Positions 8,315 through 17,708 of a stretch of DNA of 64,000 bases are shown piece after piece. Numbering within the stretch: the stretch's first letter is position 1; the number at the start of each line of letters is the position of its first letter. The position numbers and the translations under genes were made by a program. The notes below the pieces were generated by a model. The model had not been told where the DNA came from and did not search any database. It worked only from the letters and a program-made list of their open reading frames with translations. The DNA lies in contig OY970217.1 in assembly GCA_963713965.1 (NCBI GenBank), positions 186,001 to 250,000 on the forward strand. Reading direction: 5' to 3'. Origin of the DNA: CALAGB01 sp963713965. Lineage in GTDB: Bacteria > Chloroflexota > Chloroflexia > Thermomicrobiales > Thermomicrobiaceae.

Positions 8315-10546
8315 TTGCTGGAAATCACACCCGAGGTACTGGCTGAAGTCGCGCTGACGCGGGAAGAGTACGACCTCGTCGTCGAGAAGCTCGGCCGTGC
8401 GCCGAACGAGGTCGAGCTCGGCATGTTCGGTGCAATGTGGAGCGAACACTGCGGCTACAAAAATTCGCGCCCTTTGCTGCGGCTGTTGCCGACCGAAGGT
8501 CCGCGCATCGCGCAAGGCCCAGGTGAAAATGCGGGTGCGGTCGACATTGGCGATGGGCTGGTCGCCGTCTTCAAGATCGAATCACACAATCACCCATCGG
8601 CCGTCGAGCCATACGAAGGAGCGGCAACCGGCGTTGGCGGAATTGTGCGCGACATCTTCACTATGGGCGCGCGTCCGGTTGCGATCCTCGATTCCCTTCG
8701 ATTTGGCCCTCTAACCGAGCAGCGCAACCGCTATCTCTTCAGTGGTGTGGTTGGCGGCATCGGTGGCTACGGCAACTGTCTCGGCATCCCAACGGTCGCG
8801 GGCGACATCTTCTTCGACCCGTCCTATTCGGGCAACCCGCTCGTCAACGCCATGTGCGTCGGAGTGGCCAAGCGCAATGACCTCATGCGGGCCATGGCCT
8901 CGGGTGTCGGAAATCTGGTGCTGTTGGTCGGCGCCGACACGGGTCGCGACGGCATTCACGGCGCCACATTCGCATCGGTCGATGACCCGGAGAAGTCACA
9001 TCGTGGCGTGATCCAGGTCGGCAATCCGTTCCTGGAAAAATTGTTGCTTGAGGCGTGCCTTGAGGTTCTGAATTCAGAGCACGTGGTGGCCATGCAAGAT
9101 CTGGGAGCTGCCGGGCTGACCAGTTCGATCGTTGAGAGTGCCAGCCGTGGCGGACTGGGCATTGAGATTGACGTTGGCCATGTCTCACGGCGCGAGTCGG
9201 GCATGACCCCCTATGAAGTGATGCTCTCCGAAAGTCAGGAGCGCATGCTCGTCATTGTGACGCAGGAAGGTCTCGACGAGGTTCGCGCGGTCTTCGACCA
9301 CTGGGATCTACATTCGGACGTCATCGGGCGCGTCACGGATGACGGTATCGTACGTGTATCGGATAGTGGACAGGTCGTCGCCGAGATCCCAGCAACATTA
9401 CTGACTGACGAATGCCCAACCTACGTGCGGGACGGCATCGAGTCGGCGCGGATCGCCGAGCTTCGATCGTTTGATCCGAAGACGCTGCCCGACCTTGGGA
9501 ACGCGGGCGCGCCGTCGCCCGAGGATGCGCTGAAACAGCTCCTGTCTTCTCCCAACATTGGAAGTCGACTCCCGGTCACGCGTACCTACGACTCAACCAT
9601 CATGACGAACACTGTGGTGGGACCGGGCAAAGGCGATGCAGCGGTCATCCGGATCAAGGGAACCAACCGGGGCCTGGCCATGAAGACCGACTGCAACCCG
9701 CGCTATTGCTATCTCGATCCCTATCTCGGCGGGCTGCACGCGGTCGTCGAAGCGGCGCGCAACATCGCATGCGTCGGCGGTGAAGCGGTCGCGTTTACGA
9801 ACTGCCTCAATTTCGGCAATCCCGAACGTCCCGAGGTCTATTACCAGCTCCAGAATGCAATCGAGGGGATGGCGGCAGGATGTCGGGCACTGGAAGCTCC
9901 GGTTGTCAGCGGCAACGTCAGCCTCTACAACCAGACCGGCTCCGAAGCGATCTTGCCAACCCCGACCATCGGCGGCGTCGGCGTGCTGGACGATATCAGC
10001 CTGCATGCGGGCTCGTCGTTCAAGCAATCTGGAGCGGTCTATCTCATCGGTGCACGGACCGCGTCTCTGGGTGGGAGCGAGTATCTCGCCCGCGTGCATG
10101 ACAGGACGGCGGGAGCACCGCCTGCGGTCGAGCTCGACCTCGAGCTCAACGTGCAGGAGACGACCCGTCAGGCGATTCGGCAGCGGCTCGTTCGTGCGGC
10201 ACATGACTGCTCCGAAGGCGGGCTCGTGGTCGCTCTGGCCGAGAGCTGCATCGGAGGTTTGGTCGGTGGGCAGTTCGACCTGTCCGAACTTTTCGAGGTG
10301 AATGGCAATCGAGTTGATCAGACGCTATTCGGTGAGGCTGCCTCGCGTGTGCTGCTTCAGGCCAACGCTGACTGTGACGCGGACCTGGAGGACTTGTTCA
10401 GCCGAAACGATGTTCCGTTTGTGCGGCTTGGCGATGTCAGCGGATCGAATTTCGTGATCGCGGGCACGATCGATCTCTCGCTCGAGAGCCTGCGTGAGTC
10501 GTGGAATTCAGCACTTGATGTAAAGGCAAACAACCCGAACGTATGA
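8315..10546 (+). CDS. purL: Phosphoribosylformylglycinamidine synthase, synthetase subunit PurL
   Basis: ATP-dependent subunit that converts FGAR to FGAM using ammonia from PurQ. 743 residues, the short Bacillus-type PurL rather than the ~1300-residue enterobacterial fusion, consistent with separate purS and purQ. The start is a TTG at 8315 with AGGGT upstream. Motifs include MWSEHCGYKNSR near the N-terminus with the catalytic His, KIESHNHPSAVEPYEGAATG for nucleotide binding, and a second AIR synthase-type half (FTNCLNFGNPE, HDCSEGGL). It is followed by 57 bases and then purF. Confidence 0.97.
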   Translation: MLEITPEVLAEVALTREEYDLVVEKLGRAPNEVELGMFGAMWSEHCGYKNSRPLLRLLPTEGPRIAQGPGENAGAVDIGDGLVAVFKIESHNHPSAVEPYEGAATGVGGIVRDIFTMGARPVAILDSLRFGPLTEQRNRYLFSGVVGGIGGYGNCLGIPTVAGDIFFDPSYSGNPLVNAMCVGVAKRNDLMRAMASGVGNLVLLVGADTGRDGIHGATFASVDDPEKSHRGVIQVGNPFLEKLLLEACLEVLNSEHVVAMQDLGAAGLTSSIVESASRGGLGIEIDVGHVSRRESGMTPYEVMLSESQERMLVIVTQEGLDEVRAVFDHWDLHSDVIGRVTDDGIVRVSDSGQVVAEIPATLLTDECPTYVRDGIESARIAELRSFDPKTLPDLGNAGAPSPEDALKQLLSSPNIGSRLPVTRTYDSTIMTNTVVGPGKGDAAVIRIKGTNRGLAMKTDCNPRYCYLDPYLGGLHAVVEAARNIACVGGEAVAFTNCLNFGNPERPEVYYQLQNAIEGMAAGCRALEAPVVSGNVSLYNQTGSEAILPTPTIGGVGVLDDISLHAGSSFKQSGAVYLIGARTASLGGSEYLARVHDRTAGAPPAVELDLELNVQETTRQAIRQRLVRAAHDCSEGGLVVALAESCIGGLVGGQFDLSELFEVNGNRVDQTLFGEAASRVLLQANADCDADLEDLFSRNDVPFVRLGDVSGSNFVIAGTIDLSLESLRESWNSALDVKANNPNV

Positions 10547-10603
10547 TCAGGGCATGATAGACTTGGATTTGGAAACGAATTTATTAAGGAAGGGCAGCCC
10601 CTG

Positions 10604-12019
10604 ATGCCGTTCGACGAACCTCGAGAAGAGTGTGGCGTCTTTGGGGTTTACGCGCCGCATGAGGACGTTGCCCGTCTCACATACTTCGGCCTCTACGCCC
10701 TCCAGCATCGCGGCCAGGAGAGCGCTGGAATCGCCACTGCCGACGGTCAGCGCCTGCGTATTCACACTCGCATGGGCCTCGTCAATACCGCGTTCTCCGA
10801 GGATGACCTCTCCCGATTGACCGGCCACATCGCCGTCGGGCACACTCGTTACTCCACCACCGGTTCCAGTCAGGCCAAAAATGCCGGACCGTTTTTGGTC
10901 GCGGGCGATTCTGGCGAGGTCGCGGTCGCGCACAATGGCAACTTGGTGAACAGCGCCATCTTGCGTCGAGATCTGATCGAGCACGGTGTGGTTTTCGAGG
11001 GGTCGACCGACACAGAAGCGCTTACCTGGGCCATTGCGCAGAGTCACGGGCCAAATTTGGCGATGCGTGTGCGTCAGGCCATGGCTCGCTTTCTGGGGGC
11101 TTACAGCCTGGCGATTTTGACGAAGGACGCTCTGATTGGGGTGCGCGATCCGAAAGGCATTCGTCCTCTCTGCATCGGCCGCATCGGCGACGACGGTTGG
11201 GTTCTCGCGTCCGAGACATGCGCGCTGGCAACCATAGGCGCGACTTTTGAGCGAGATGTCGATCCCGGCGAGATCGTCATCGTGGACGCCGACGGGATGC
11301 AGAGTTACAAGATGGACGATTGGGACGGTAAGCAGGCGACTTGCATCTTTGAGTTCATTTACTTCGCGCGTCCCGACAGCCAGCTGATGGGCAGACGCCT
11401 GCACCTGGCGCGCCAACGTATGGGCGCTGAACTGTGGCACGAGAACAACGTCGAAGCAGATCTCGTCGTCCCAATGCCCGATTCGGGCATTCCAGCTGCC
11501 ATCGGCTATTCGCAGGCGTCTGGAATTCCGTACGCCGAGGCTCTCATCAAGAACCGCTATATCGGCCGCACATTCATTCAGCCGGACCAGCGTCTCCGCG
11601 AGCAAGGTGTCAAGCTCAAGTTCAACGCGCTGCCAGAGGTGCTCGAAGGCAAGCGAGTGATTGTGGTCGACGACACCATCGTCCGCGGCACCACGAGCCG
11701 GCCCATCGTCGAACTGTTGCGCCAGAACGGCGCGCGTGAGGTACACATGCGAGTGCATGCTCCTCCGATCATGTGGCCCTGCTATTTGGGAGTCGACATG
11801 GCGCGCCGCGACGAACTCATCGCCGCCAACAAATCGGTCGAAGAGATCGGCGAAATAATTGGCGCCGACTCGATCAAATATCTCAGCCTCGACGGACTGT
11901 TACGCGCTATTGATCTGCCGAAAGATCGCTTCTGCACCGCCTGCCTGACCGGCGTCTATCCGGTTCCCGTGCAGATGGAGATGGACAAGCTCTCCTTCGA
12001 GCGAGTGGAAACGGCATAG
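10604..12019 (+). CDS. purF: Amidophosphoribosyltransferase (Fe-S type)
   Basis: First committed step of purine synthesis: PRPP plus glutamine to phosphoribosylamine. 471 residues. The N-terminus MPFDEPREEC places the glutaminase nucleophile at Cys11 after a 10-residue propeptide that must be removed, as in Bacillus PurF. A class II glutaminase domain (GHTRYST, HNGNLVN) precedes a phosphoribosyltransferase domain with the PRPP loop VVDDTIVRGTTS near 355-366. Cysteines in QATCIFEF, MWPCYLG and CTACLTG match the four ligands of the oxygen-sensitive 4Fe-4S cluster of the Bacillus enzyme. AAGGAAGGG upstream supports the start. Confidence 0.96.
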   Translation: MPFDEPREECGVFGVYAPHEDVARLTYFGLYALQHRGQESAGIATADGQRLRIHTRMGLVNTAFSEDDLSRLTGHIAVGHTRYSTTGSSQAKNAGPFLVAGDSGEVAVAHNGNLVNSAILRRDLIEHGVVFEGSTDTEALTWAIAQSHGPNLAMRVRQAMARFLGAYSLAILTKDALIGVRDPKGIRPLCIGRIGDDGWVLASETCALATIGATFERDVDPGEIVIVDADGMQSYKMDDWDGKQATCIFEFIYFARPDSQLMGRRLHLARQRMGAELWHENNVEADLVVPMPDSGIPAAIGYSQASGIPYAEALIKNRYIGRTFIQPDQRLREQGVKLKFNALPEVLEGKRVIVVDDTIVRGTTSRPIVELLRQNGAREVHMRVHAPPIMWPCYLGVDMARRDELIAANKSVEEIGEIIGADSIKYLSLDGLLRAIDLPKDRFCTACLTGVYPVPVQMEMDKLSFERVETA

Positions 12020-12037
12020 TCAGAGCTTGACGGCTCC

Positions 12038-12064
12038 ACCGACCGGTCCTTACAATCGGTCGGT
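12038..12064 (+). terminator. Hairpin between purF and gcvT
   Basis: Perfect 8-bp inverted repeat ACCGACCG (12038-12045) and CGGTCGGT (12057-12064) with an 11-base loop. Only a short T-poor stretch follows, so it may be a weak terminator, an attenuator or a processing site between purF and gcvT. The position, 19 bases after the purF stop, fits an end-of-gene structure. Confidence 0.4.
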
Positions 12065-12095
12065 TTGATTGCGATTTCGGGAAGGAGATCGGCGC

Positions 12096-13202
12096 GTGTC
12101 TGAACCCAAGAGGACACCGCTTTCGGAGAGACATGAAGAGCTCGGTGGCCGTATGGTCGAGTTCGCCGGGTGGTACATGCCTGTCCAGTTCACTGGCATC
12201 ATCGACGAGCACAACACCGTTCGTCACAATGCCGGGCTGTTTGACCTTGGACACATGGGTCAGGTCGACATTCGCGGCGATGACGCGCTGTCATTCCTGC
12301 AATACATCACGACGAACGACGTCTCCAAGCTGGAGCCGGGGCAGGCGCAGTATTCGATGCTGCTTTTGCCAACGGGTTGCCCTATTGACGACATCATCGT
12401 TTACCGTCGTCCAGACGGTGACGGGTTCTTCGTCGTTGTGAACGCGTCCAACGCGGAACGAGATATCGCCTGGATGCAGGAACAGCGGAAGAACCGGTCC
12501 GAGCTAGACGTATCGGTAGAGGATGTTTCAGGTGTCACCGGCATGATCGCCATTCAGGGTCCGCTCGCCGAGCAGATCCTGCAGAGCATCACCGACGGGG
12601 AACTCTCTGACGTCGAGTATTTCAGCGCCGTTGAAACGACGGTCAACCAGGTCCCCTGCATGGTGGCACGCACTGGGTATACCGGCGAGGACGGCTTCGA
12701 AATCTATTGCCCGATCGAGCAGGTCCTGGCGATATGGAACAAGCTGCTCGAGGTTGGTGAGGATGACGGGATTAAGCCGATCGGACTCGGAGCTCGAGAC
12801 ACCCTACGCCTCGAGGCGAAGATGGCCCTGTACGGCAACGAGCTCTCCGAATCAATTACTCCGTTGGAAGTTGGGCTTTCCTGGGCCGTCAAGCTCGATA
12901 AGGGCGATTTCATCGGACGTGACGCACTGGTGAAGCAGAAGGAAGAAGGCGTCAACCGGCGGCTCGTCGGCTTCAAGATGGTGTCGCGTGGCGGGGTACC
13001 GCGAGCACATTTCGACGTACAGGTTGATGGCACGAACGTCGGGTTCGTCACCAGCGGTACGTCGTCCCCTACGCTCGGTGAGAATATCGGACTTGCGCTG
13101 ATCGATAAGTCGTATGCAGGTGTCGGAAAGCCGCTCCAGATCATGATCCGCGGCAAAGCGGTTGATGCGGAGCAGATCCGAACGCCATTCTACAAACGGT
13201 AG
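12096..13202 (+). CDS. gcvT: Glycine cleavage system T protein (aminomethyltransferase)
   Basis: Transfers the one-carbon unit from the aminomethyl-lipoyl arm of GcvH to tetrahydrofolate, releasing ammonia and making 5,10-methylene-THF. 368 residues from a GTG at 12096, set by the GAAGGAGAT site eight bases upstream; a TTG nine codons earlier is less likely. N-terminal GcvT features (FAGWYMPVQF, GLFDLGHMGQV) and the central YTGEDGFEIYCP and GLGARDTLRLEA boxes are clear, followed by a C-terminal barrel domain. gcvH follows directly. No gcvP is present, so the decarboxylase must be encoded elsewhere. Confidence 0.95.
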   Translation: MSEPKRTPLSERHEELGGRMVEFAGWYMPVQFTGIIDEHNTVRHNAGLFDLGHMGQVDIRGDDALSFLQYITTNDVSKLEPGQAQYSMLLLPTGCPIDDIIVYRRPDGDGFFVVVNASNAERDIAWMQEQRKNRSELDVSVEDVSGVTGMIAIQGPLAEQILQSITDGELSDVEYFSAVETTVNQVPCMVARTGYTGEDGFEIYCPIEQVLAIWNKLLEVGEDDGIKPIGLGARDTLRLEAKMALYGNELSESITPLEVGLSWAVKLDKGDFIGRDALVKQKEEGVNRRLVGFKMVSRGGVPRAHFDVQVDGTNVGFVTSGTSSPTLGENIGLALIDKSYAGVGKPLQIMIRGKAVDAEQIRTPFYKR

Positions 13203-13243
13203 TTGCCGGCAGCGACAGCCGGGCGATGTGGAGGACAGATTCA

Positions 13244-13639
13244 ATGACTGAGATTCCGGATGGACTGTATTTCACCAAGAGCCACGAGTGGACTAAGGTC
13301 GACGGCGACGAGGCTGTCATCGGTGTAAGTGACTTCGCACAGAACGAGCTTGGCGACATCACGTACCTCGAGCTTCCTGAGCCTGGTTCGACAATCACCC
13401 AGGGCGAGCCGCTCGGGGTGATCGAGTCGGTCAAGGCCGCGTCCGACATATACTCCCCGCTCAGCGGTGAAGTGCTTGAGGCGAATCAGGAAGTCGTCGA
13501 TTCGCCGGAGCTTGTCAATTCCTCGCCGTACGACAAGGCCTGGCTCGTCAAGGTGAAGATGAGCGACACGTCAGAAGTCGGGAATCTGATGGATTCCAAG
13601 GTTTACACTGGCTTTGCCGAAGAGCAGGGCGGCCACTGA
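13244..13639 (+). CDS. gcvH: Glycine cleavage system H protein (lipoyl carrier)
   Basis: Small lipoylated carrier that shuttles the aminomethyl group among the P, T and L proteins. 131 residues from the ATG at 13244 with GGAGG nine bases upstream; an open frame six codons longer lacks a site. The lipoyl attachment site is GVIESVKAASD with Lys64. YFTKSHEW near the start and LGDITYLELPEPG are family hallmarks. It ends the plus-strand purine/one-carbon run, 84 bases before a strong terminator. Confidence 0.96.
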   Translation: MTEIPDGLYFTKSHEWTKVDGDEAVIGVSDFAQNELGDITYLELPEPGSTITQGEPLGVIESVKAASDIYSPLSGEVLEANQEVVDSPELVNSSPYDKAWLVKVKMSDTSEVGNLMDSKVYTGFAEEQGGH

Positions 13640-13723
13640 ACCGCCATCTCCGCAACGTTGCCCGGCAGGTTCGACTGGTTGGTCAAACTTGACCGGATGC
13701 GGAACAATTGAGCGATCGCCGGA

Positions 13724-13754
13724 GAGCGGGCTCACAGCCCGCTCCGTTTGTCTT
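13724..13754 (+). terminator. Intrinsic terminator after gcvH
   Basis: Perfect 8-bp G+C-rich stem GAGCGGGC (13724-13731) and GCCCGCTC (13737-13744) with a 5-base loop, followed by CGTTTGTCTT. Placed 84 bases after the gcvH stop and before der, it should end the mtaB-to-gcvH transcript. Confidence 0.75.
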
Positions 13755-13896
13755 AATCGGCTGGACGCTGACGTGTGACATTTGATGGATTGAAGCGGAC
13801 CAGGTGGCCGGCTTCCTTACGACGGCAATTTGAAACCTGACTGTAACTTGCGTTGAACCTGTAATTGCACTACGACCTGATTGAGAGACTCACATC

Positions 13897-15237
13897 ATGC
13901 GCAAACCATTGGTCGCGATTATTGGACGCCCGAACGTCGGCAAGTCGACGCTCTTCAACCGCATCATCAACGAGCGACGCGCCATCGTTGAGGACGTCGC
14001 TGGGACCACGCGCGACCGCATGTACGCGGAGGCGGACTGGAACGGGGTCCATTTCGACATCGTCGATACCGGCGGGCTGCAAGCTGAGCAGGAGATCGAA
14101 AAATCGAGCTCGGCGGAGATCTCGACAGCGACCCAACGTCAGGCCCTCTTCGCCGTTGAAGAATCTGATTTGCTCCTGTTGCTGGTTGACGGTGAAGTTG
14201 GGGTGACCGCCGGAGATTACGAGGTCGCCGATCTAGTCCGGCGCAGCAATCTCCCGGTGCTTGTGGTCGCGAACAAGACCGAGTCGCGCGTGCGGCAAGA
14301 TGCCGCCGTCGATTTCTACGAGCTGGGTTTGGGAGAGCCACTACCGGTATCCGCGTTGCACGGTGTTGGCGTCGGCGATCTGCTCGATCGCGTTGTCGAT
14401 GCGCTACCGCCGTCCGAAGGAACAGAGGACGAGCATGAGCTGCCAAGCATCGCGATTGTTGGTCGACCAAACGTCGGCAAATCGGCCATCCTCAATTCGC
14501 TCTTGGGTGACACGAGACAGATCGTCTCTGAAGTTCCGGGGACAACGCGTGACGCGGTCGACACCGACATCACCTGGGCCGAGCAGCGATTGACGATGAT
14601 CGATACCGCTGGGATTCGCCGGCGCGGCCGCATCGATCAAGGCATCGAGAAGTTCAGTGTGTTGCGGTCATTCCGCGCCATCGAGCGGTGTGACGTCGCG
14701 GTTCTGGTACTCGATGCGACAGAGCCCTTCACCGCGCAGGACCAGCACGTGGCTGGCTACATCGTGGAACGGAACAAAGGCGTCATCCTGGTGGTGAACA
14801 AGTGGGACCTGGTCGAGAAAAACGACAAGACCATGAACGAGTTCATCGAGAAGGCCCAGCAGGAATTCGAGTTCATCCCGTACGCACCCATCGTCTTCAC
14901 CTCGGCACTCACCGGGCAGCGTGTCGGACAAATTATGGATCTTGCTCTCAGTGTCCTGACGGAACGCAGCAAGCGCATCCCTACCGGTGATCTCAATCGA
15001 CTGCTGCGGGACGTCATCATTCGGCACGCACCGCCGACCAAGCCGAATAAGTGGTTGAAGTTCTATTACGTGACCCAGGCGTCAACAGAACCGCCGACTT
15101 TCATCTTCTTCTGCAACGCCCCCCAGAACGTGCATTTCTCTTACCGTAGGTATCTCGAGAACACGTTGCGTAAGGAGTATGGGTTTACGGGCACACCAAT
15201 CGTGATCCGGCTACGAGGCCGTAACCCACGCGAGTAG
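13897..15237 (+). CDS. der: Ribosome assembly GTPase Der (EngA)
   Basis: Double GTPase needed for 50S subunit maturation; cytosolic. 446 residues. The first G domain has P-loop GRPNVGKST at 9-17 and DTGGLQ. The second has GRPNVGKSA near 190, DTAGIRRRG and NKWDLV near 301. A C-terminal KH-like domain ends in the basic IRLRGRNPR. In the first domain the base-recognition motif is NKTE near 126 rather than NKxD; NKxE occurs in some Der families, so this is probably tolerated. It follows the gcvH terminator and must start from its own promoter, which I could not place with confidence. Confidence 0.96.
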   Translation: MRKPLVAIIGRPNVGKSTLFNRIINERRAIVEDVAGTTRDRMYAEADWNGVHFDIVDTGGLQAEQEIEKSSSAEISTATQRQALFAVEESDLLLLLVDGEVGVTAGDYEVADLVRRSNLPVLVVANKTESRVRQDAAVDFYELGLGEPLPVSALHGVGVGDLLDRVVDALPPSEGTEDEHELPSIAIVGRPNVGKSAILNSLLGDTRQIVSEVPGTTRDAVDTDITWAEQRLTMIDTAGIRRRGRIDQGIEKFSVLRSFRAIERCDVAVLVLDATEPFTAQDQHVAGYIVERNKGVILVVNKWDLVEKNDKTMNEFIEKAQQEFEFIPYAPIVFTSALTGQRVGQIMDLALSVLTERSKRIPTGDLNRLLRDVIIRHAPPTKPNKWLKFYYVTQASTEPPTFIFFCNAPQNVHFSYRRYLENTLRKEYGFTGTPIVIRLRGRNPRE

Positions 15238-15314
15238 TTTGACGAATCGGCTATGTTACACTCGCTCCGAATGGGCTCAAGCAACGCACTCCAGACCGCT
15301 GAAAGGAACACTGT

Positions 15315-16583
15315 ATGGATCTTCTCCGGTCCTCGGACCCGGACGTGGCGCGAATCATTGACTGCGAACGCGATCGCCAGGTCAATACTATTGAGTTGAT
15401 CGCGTCGGAGAACTTCACCAGCGCGGCGGTCATGCGGGCGGTTGGTTCCGTACTGACCAATAAATATGCGGAGGGGTATCCGGGGAAGCGCTACTACGGT
15501 GGGTGTGGATGCGTCGATCAGGTGGAAACACTTGCGATCGAACGAGCCAAGAAGCTGTTTGGGGCCGATCACGTCAACGTACAGCCGCATTCTGGCGCTC
15601 AGGCAAACATGGCAGCCATGTTCTCGGTTCTGGATCCAGGAGATCGCATCCTCGGGATGAGTCTGGACCAGGGAGGACACCTCACACACGGTCTCCGCGT
15701 CAACTTCTCCGGCCGATTCTTCGAGGCTCACTTCTACGAGCTCAACCCTGAGACCGAACAGATCGATTTTGACCGCGTCCGATCCGCCGCTCGGGAAGTT
15801 CAGCCCAAAATGATCATCGCGGGTGCGAGTGCCTATTCTCGGCTCATCGACTTCGCTAAATTCCGCGAGATCGCTGATGAGATCGGCGCCGTGCTCATGG
15901 CTGACATCGCTCACATCGCCGGAATGGTCGCGGTCGGGCTGCATCCGACGTCAATTGGCAACGCACACATCACCACGACGACGACTCACAAGACGCTGCG
16001 TGGCCCGCGGGGCGGCATGATCATGTCTGATGCCGAGCACGGGAAGGGAATCGACAAGACGCTTTTCCCCGGCATGCAGGGCGGCCCGCTGATGCACGTA
16101 ATTGCCGGAAAGGCAGTGGCGCTGGGTGAGGCGCTGACACCAGATTACCGAGCTTACATCGAGCGCGTGCTCGAGAATGCCAAGGTGCTCGCTGACACTA
16201 TTCAGTCAGAGGGACTTCGCGTCGTCTCGGGCGGTACCGACAACCACCTGATGCTCGTCGATTTGACGTCGCTCAACATGAGTGGCCGCAAAGCCGAGCG
16301 ATTGCTCGATGAGGTTGGAATCACGGCCAATAAGAACGCCATCCCAGGGGATACGCGACCGCCGACCCAGACAACCGGCATTCGGCTCGGCTCTCCCGCG
16401 ATGACGACTCGCGGCTTTGGTCCGGACGAGATGCGGACCACTGGACGACTAATCGCGACAGTGCTGCGGTCGCCGGATGACGTGACGGTCATGGAGTCTG
16501 CGCGCGCCGAGGTCGCGGAACTCGTCTCCTCGCTCCCCCTTCCGGGCGTGCGACCGGAAGTCTCGACCATGGGTGACGATTAG
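15315..16583 (+). CDS. glyA: Serine hydroxymethyltransferase
   Basis: PLP enzyme interconverting serine plus THF with glycine plus 5,10-methylene-THF; main one-carbon source. 422 residues, ATG at 15315 with AAAGGAA upstream. Family features: IELIASENFTS near the N-terminus, YAEGYPGKRYYGG, the PLP-lysine segment TTTTHKTLRGPRGG with the Schiff-base Lys near 225, and FPGMQGGPL. It lies 77 bases after der and just before a membrane sugar-phosphate transferase. Functionally it ties to gcvT/gcvH and the purine genes upstream. Confidence 0.97.
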   Translation: MDLLRSSDPDVARIIDCERDRQVNTIELIASENFTSAAVMRAVGSVLTNKYAEGYPGKRYYGGCGCVDQVETLAIERAKKLFGADHVNVQPHSGAQANMAAMFSVLDPGDRILGMSLDQGGHLTHGLRVNFSGRFFEAHFYELNPETEQIDFDRVRSAAREVQPKMIIAGASAYSRLIDFAKFREIADEIGAVLMADIAHIAGMVAVGLHPTSIGNAHITTTTTHKTLRGPRGGMIMSDAEHGKGIDKTLFPGMQGGPLMHVIAGKAVALGEALTPDYRAYIERVLENAKVLADTIQSEGLRVVSGGTDNHLMLVDLTSLNMSGRKAERLLDEVGITANKNAIPGDTRPPTQTTGIRLGSPAMTTRGFGPDEMRTTGRLIATVLRSPDDVTVMESARAEVAELVSSLPLPGVRPEVSTMGDD

Positions 16584-16606
16584 ATGCTCAATAGGGTCCG
16601 ACGGTC

Positions 16607-17707
16607 GTGCTGACACACGCGATCATCGCCATTCTCATCATTTGTCTTGCGGCGATCGTTACGAGTTCGCTGCTTCCGACACTGATCCGCGTGGCGCATC
16701 AGCTCGGGCTCGTATCCGTGCCAACAGAAGACCGCCAAGTTCACACAAAACCGCTGCCGCGCATTGGCGGCGTCGTAATGTTCATCGCGTTCGTCTCCGC
16801 GGTTGCGCTGAGCTTCTGTCTTCCTGTGCAACGCTACCCGATCGAGGTTGAACGCATCACGCTGCTGCTGGCTGGAGCGGTGATCGTCGTGGCTGTCATG
16901 CTGGTCGACGACGTGGTCGGCGTTTCAGCGAGAGCCAAGCTGATCTGGCAGGTCGCGGCCGCGGCCATTATCATCGTTCCACGTCTGCGCGGCGAATCCC
17001 ATGGACTCGTCATCGATCAGTTCAACAACCCGTTCGGTGGGGTCGTGCATTTGCCTCTGCTGATCGCGATCGGATTTACCCTCTTCTGGATCGTCGGTGC
17101 CATGAACACGCTCAACTGGATCGATGGTCTGGATGGCTTGGCGGGCAGCGTCACACTGGTGGCCGCAGCGGTTCTTTTCTTCCACACGTTCTTTAGGCCC
17201 GCCGGGGACCCGCAATTCACCATCTCGCTCCTGCCGGCCGCGTTGGGCGGTGCGGTCATCGGTTTCCTGCCATACAATTGGCACCCATCACGCATTCTGA
17301 TGGGGGACGTGGGTGCCATGTTTCTGGGATTCACGTTGGCTGTGATTTCGATCATTGGTGGCGCAAAGATCGCCACAGCCCTACTTGCACTGTGGATCCC
17401 GATTCTCGACGTTGCCTGGGTCATCGTTTACCGAATTCTCAACGGCCGATCGCCGCTTCAGGCCGATCGCGGACACCTGCACCACCGCCTGCTCGATCTT
17501 GGCTGGACCCAGCGGCAGATTGTGCTTCTCTTTACGGGTCTGTCGGCGTTGCTGGGCGGCCTATCCCTCTTCATACCGAAACCTGAGCTGAAATTCTTTG
17601 CATTAGTAGGGGCCGGAATCATCGGTGTGGTGCTGTTGGCGCTGCTGGCGCGCATAAATCGCCGGCATCTCGAAGCACCGATGACGGAGCTTTCAAGGAG
17701 ACCCTGA
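16607..17707 (+). CDS. UDP-GlcNAc:undecaprenyl-phosphate GlcNAc-1-phosphate transferase-like protein (WecA/TagO group)
   Basis: Polytopic membrane enzyme of the MraY/WecA/TagO family, which moves a sugar-1-phosphate from a UDP-sugar to a polyprenyl phosphate to start wall polymer or polysaccharide synthesis. 366 residues from a GTG at 16607 with only a weak AGGGT site. About ten hydrophobic segments are visible. The cytoplasmic loops carry RIGGVVMF, the catalytic Asp pair in VDDVVGVS near 105, NTLNWIDGLDGLAG near 168, SRILMGDVGAMFLG and the His motif HLHHRLLDLG. The DGLDG and HHR features favour WecA/TagO over MraY. The sugar substrate is not decided by sequence. Confidence 0.88.
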   Translation: MLTHAIIAILIICLAAIVTSSLLPTLIRVAHQLGLVSVPTEDRQVHTKPLPRIGGVVMFIAFVSAVALSFCLPVQRYPIEVERITLLLAGAVIVVAVMLVDDVVGVSARAKLIWQVAAAAIIIVPRLRGESHGLVIDQFNNPFGGVVHLPLLIAIGFTLFWIVGAMNTLNWIDGLDGLAGSVTLVAAAVLFFHTFFRPAGDPQFTISLLPAALGGAVIGFLPYNWHPSRILMGDVGAMFLGFTLAVISIIGGAKIATALLALWIPILDVAWVIVYRILNGRSPLQADRGHLHHRLLDLGWTQRQIVLLFTGLSALLGGLSLFIPKPELKFFALVGAGIIGVVLLALLARINRRHLEAPMTELSRRP

Positions 17708-17708
17708 C

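Noticed and set aside
10547..11758. 403-codon minus-strand frame opposite purF
   Set aside because: Antisense shadow of purF, whose Cys11, PRPP loop and Fe-S ligands are clear.
12020..12095. Glycine riboswitch before gcvT
   Set aside because: The 76-base gap is too short and only holds a simple hairpin.
15238..15314. Promoter for glyA
   Set aside because: A TTGACG and a TACACT are present but only 12 bases apart, too close to work together.
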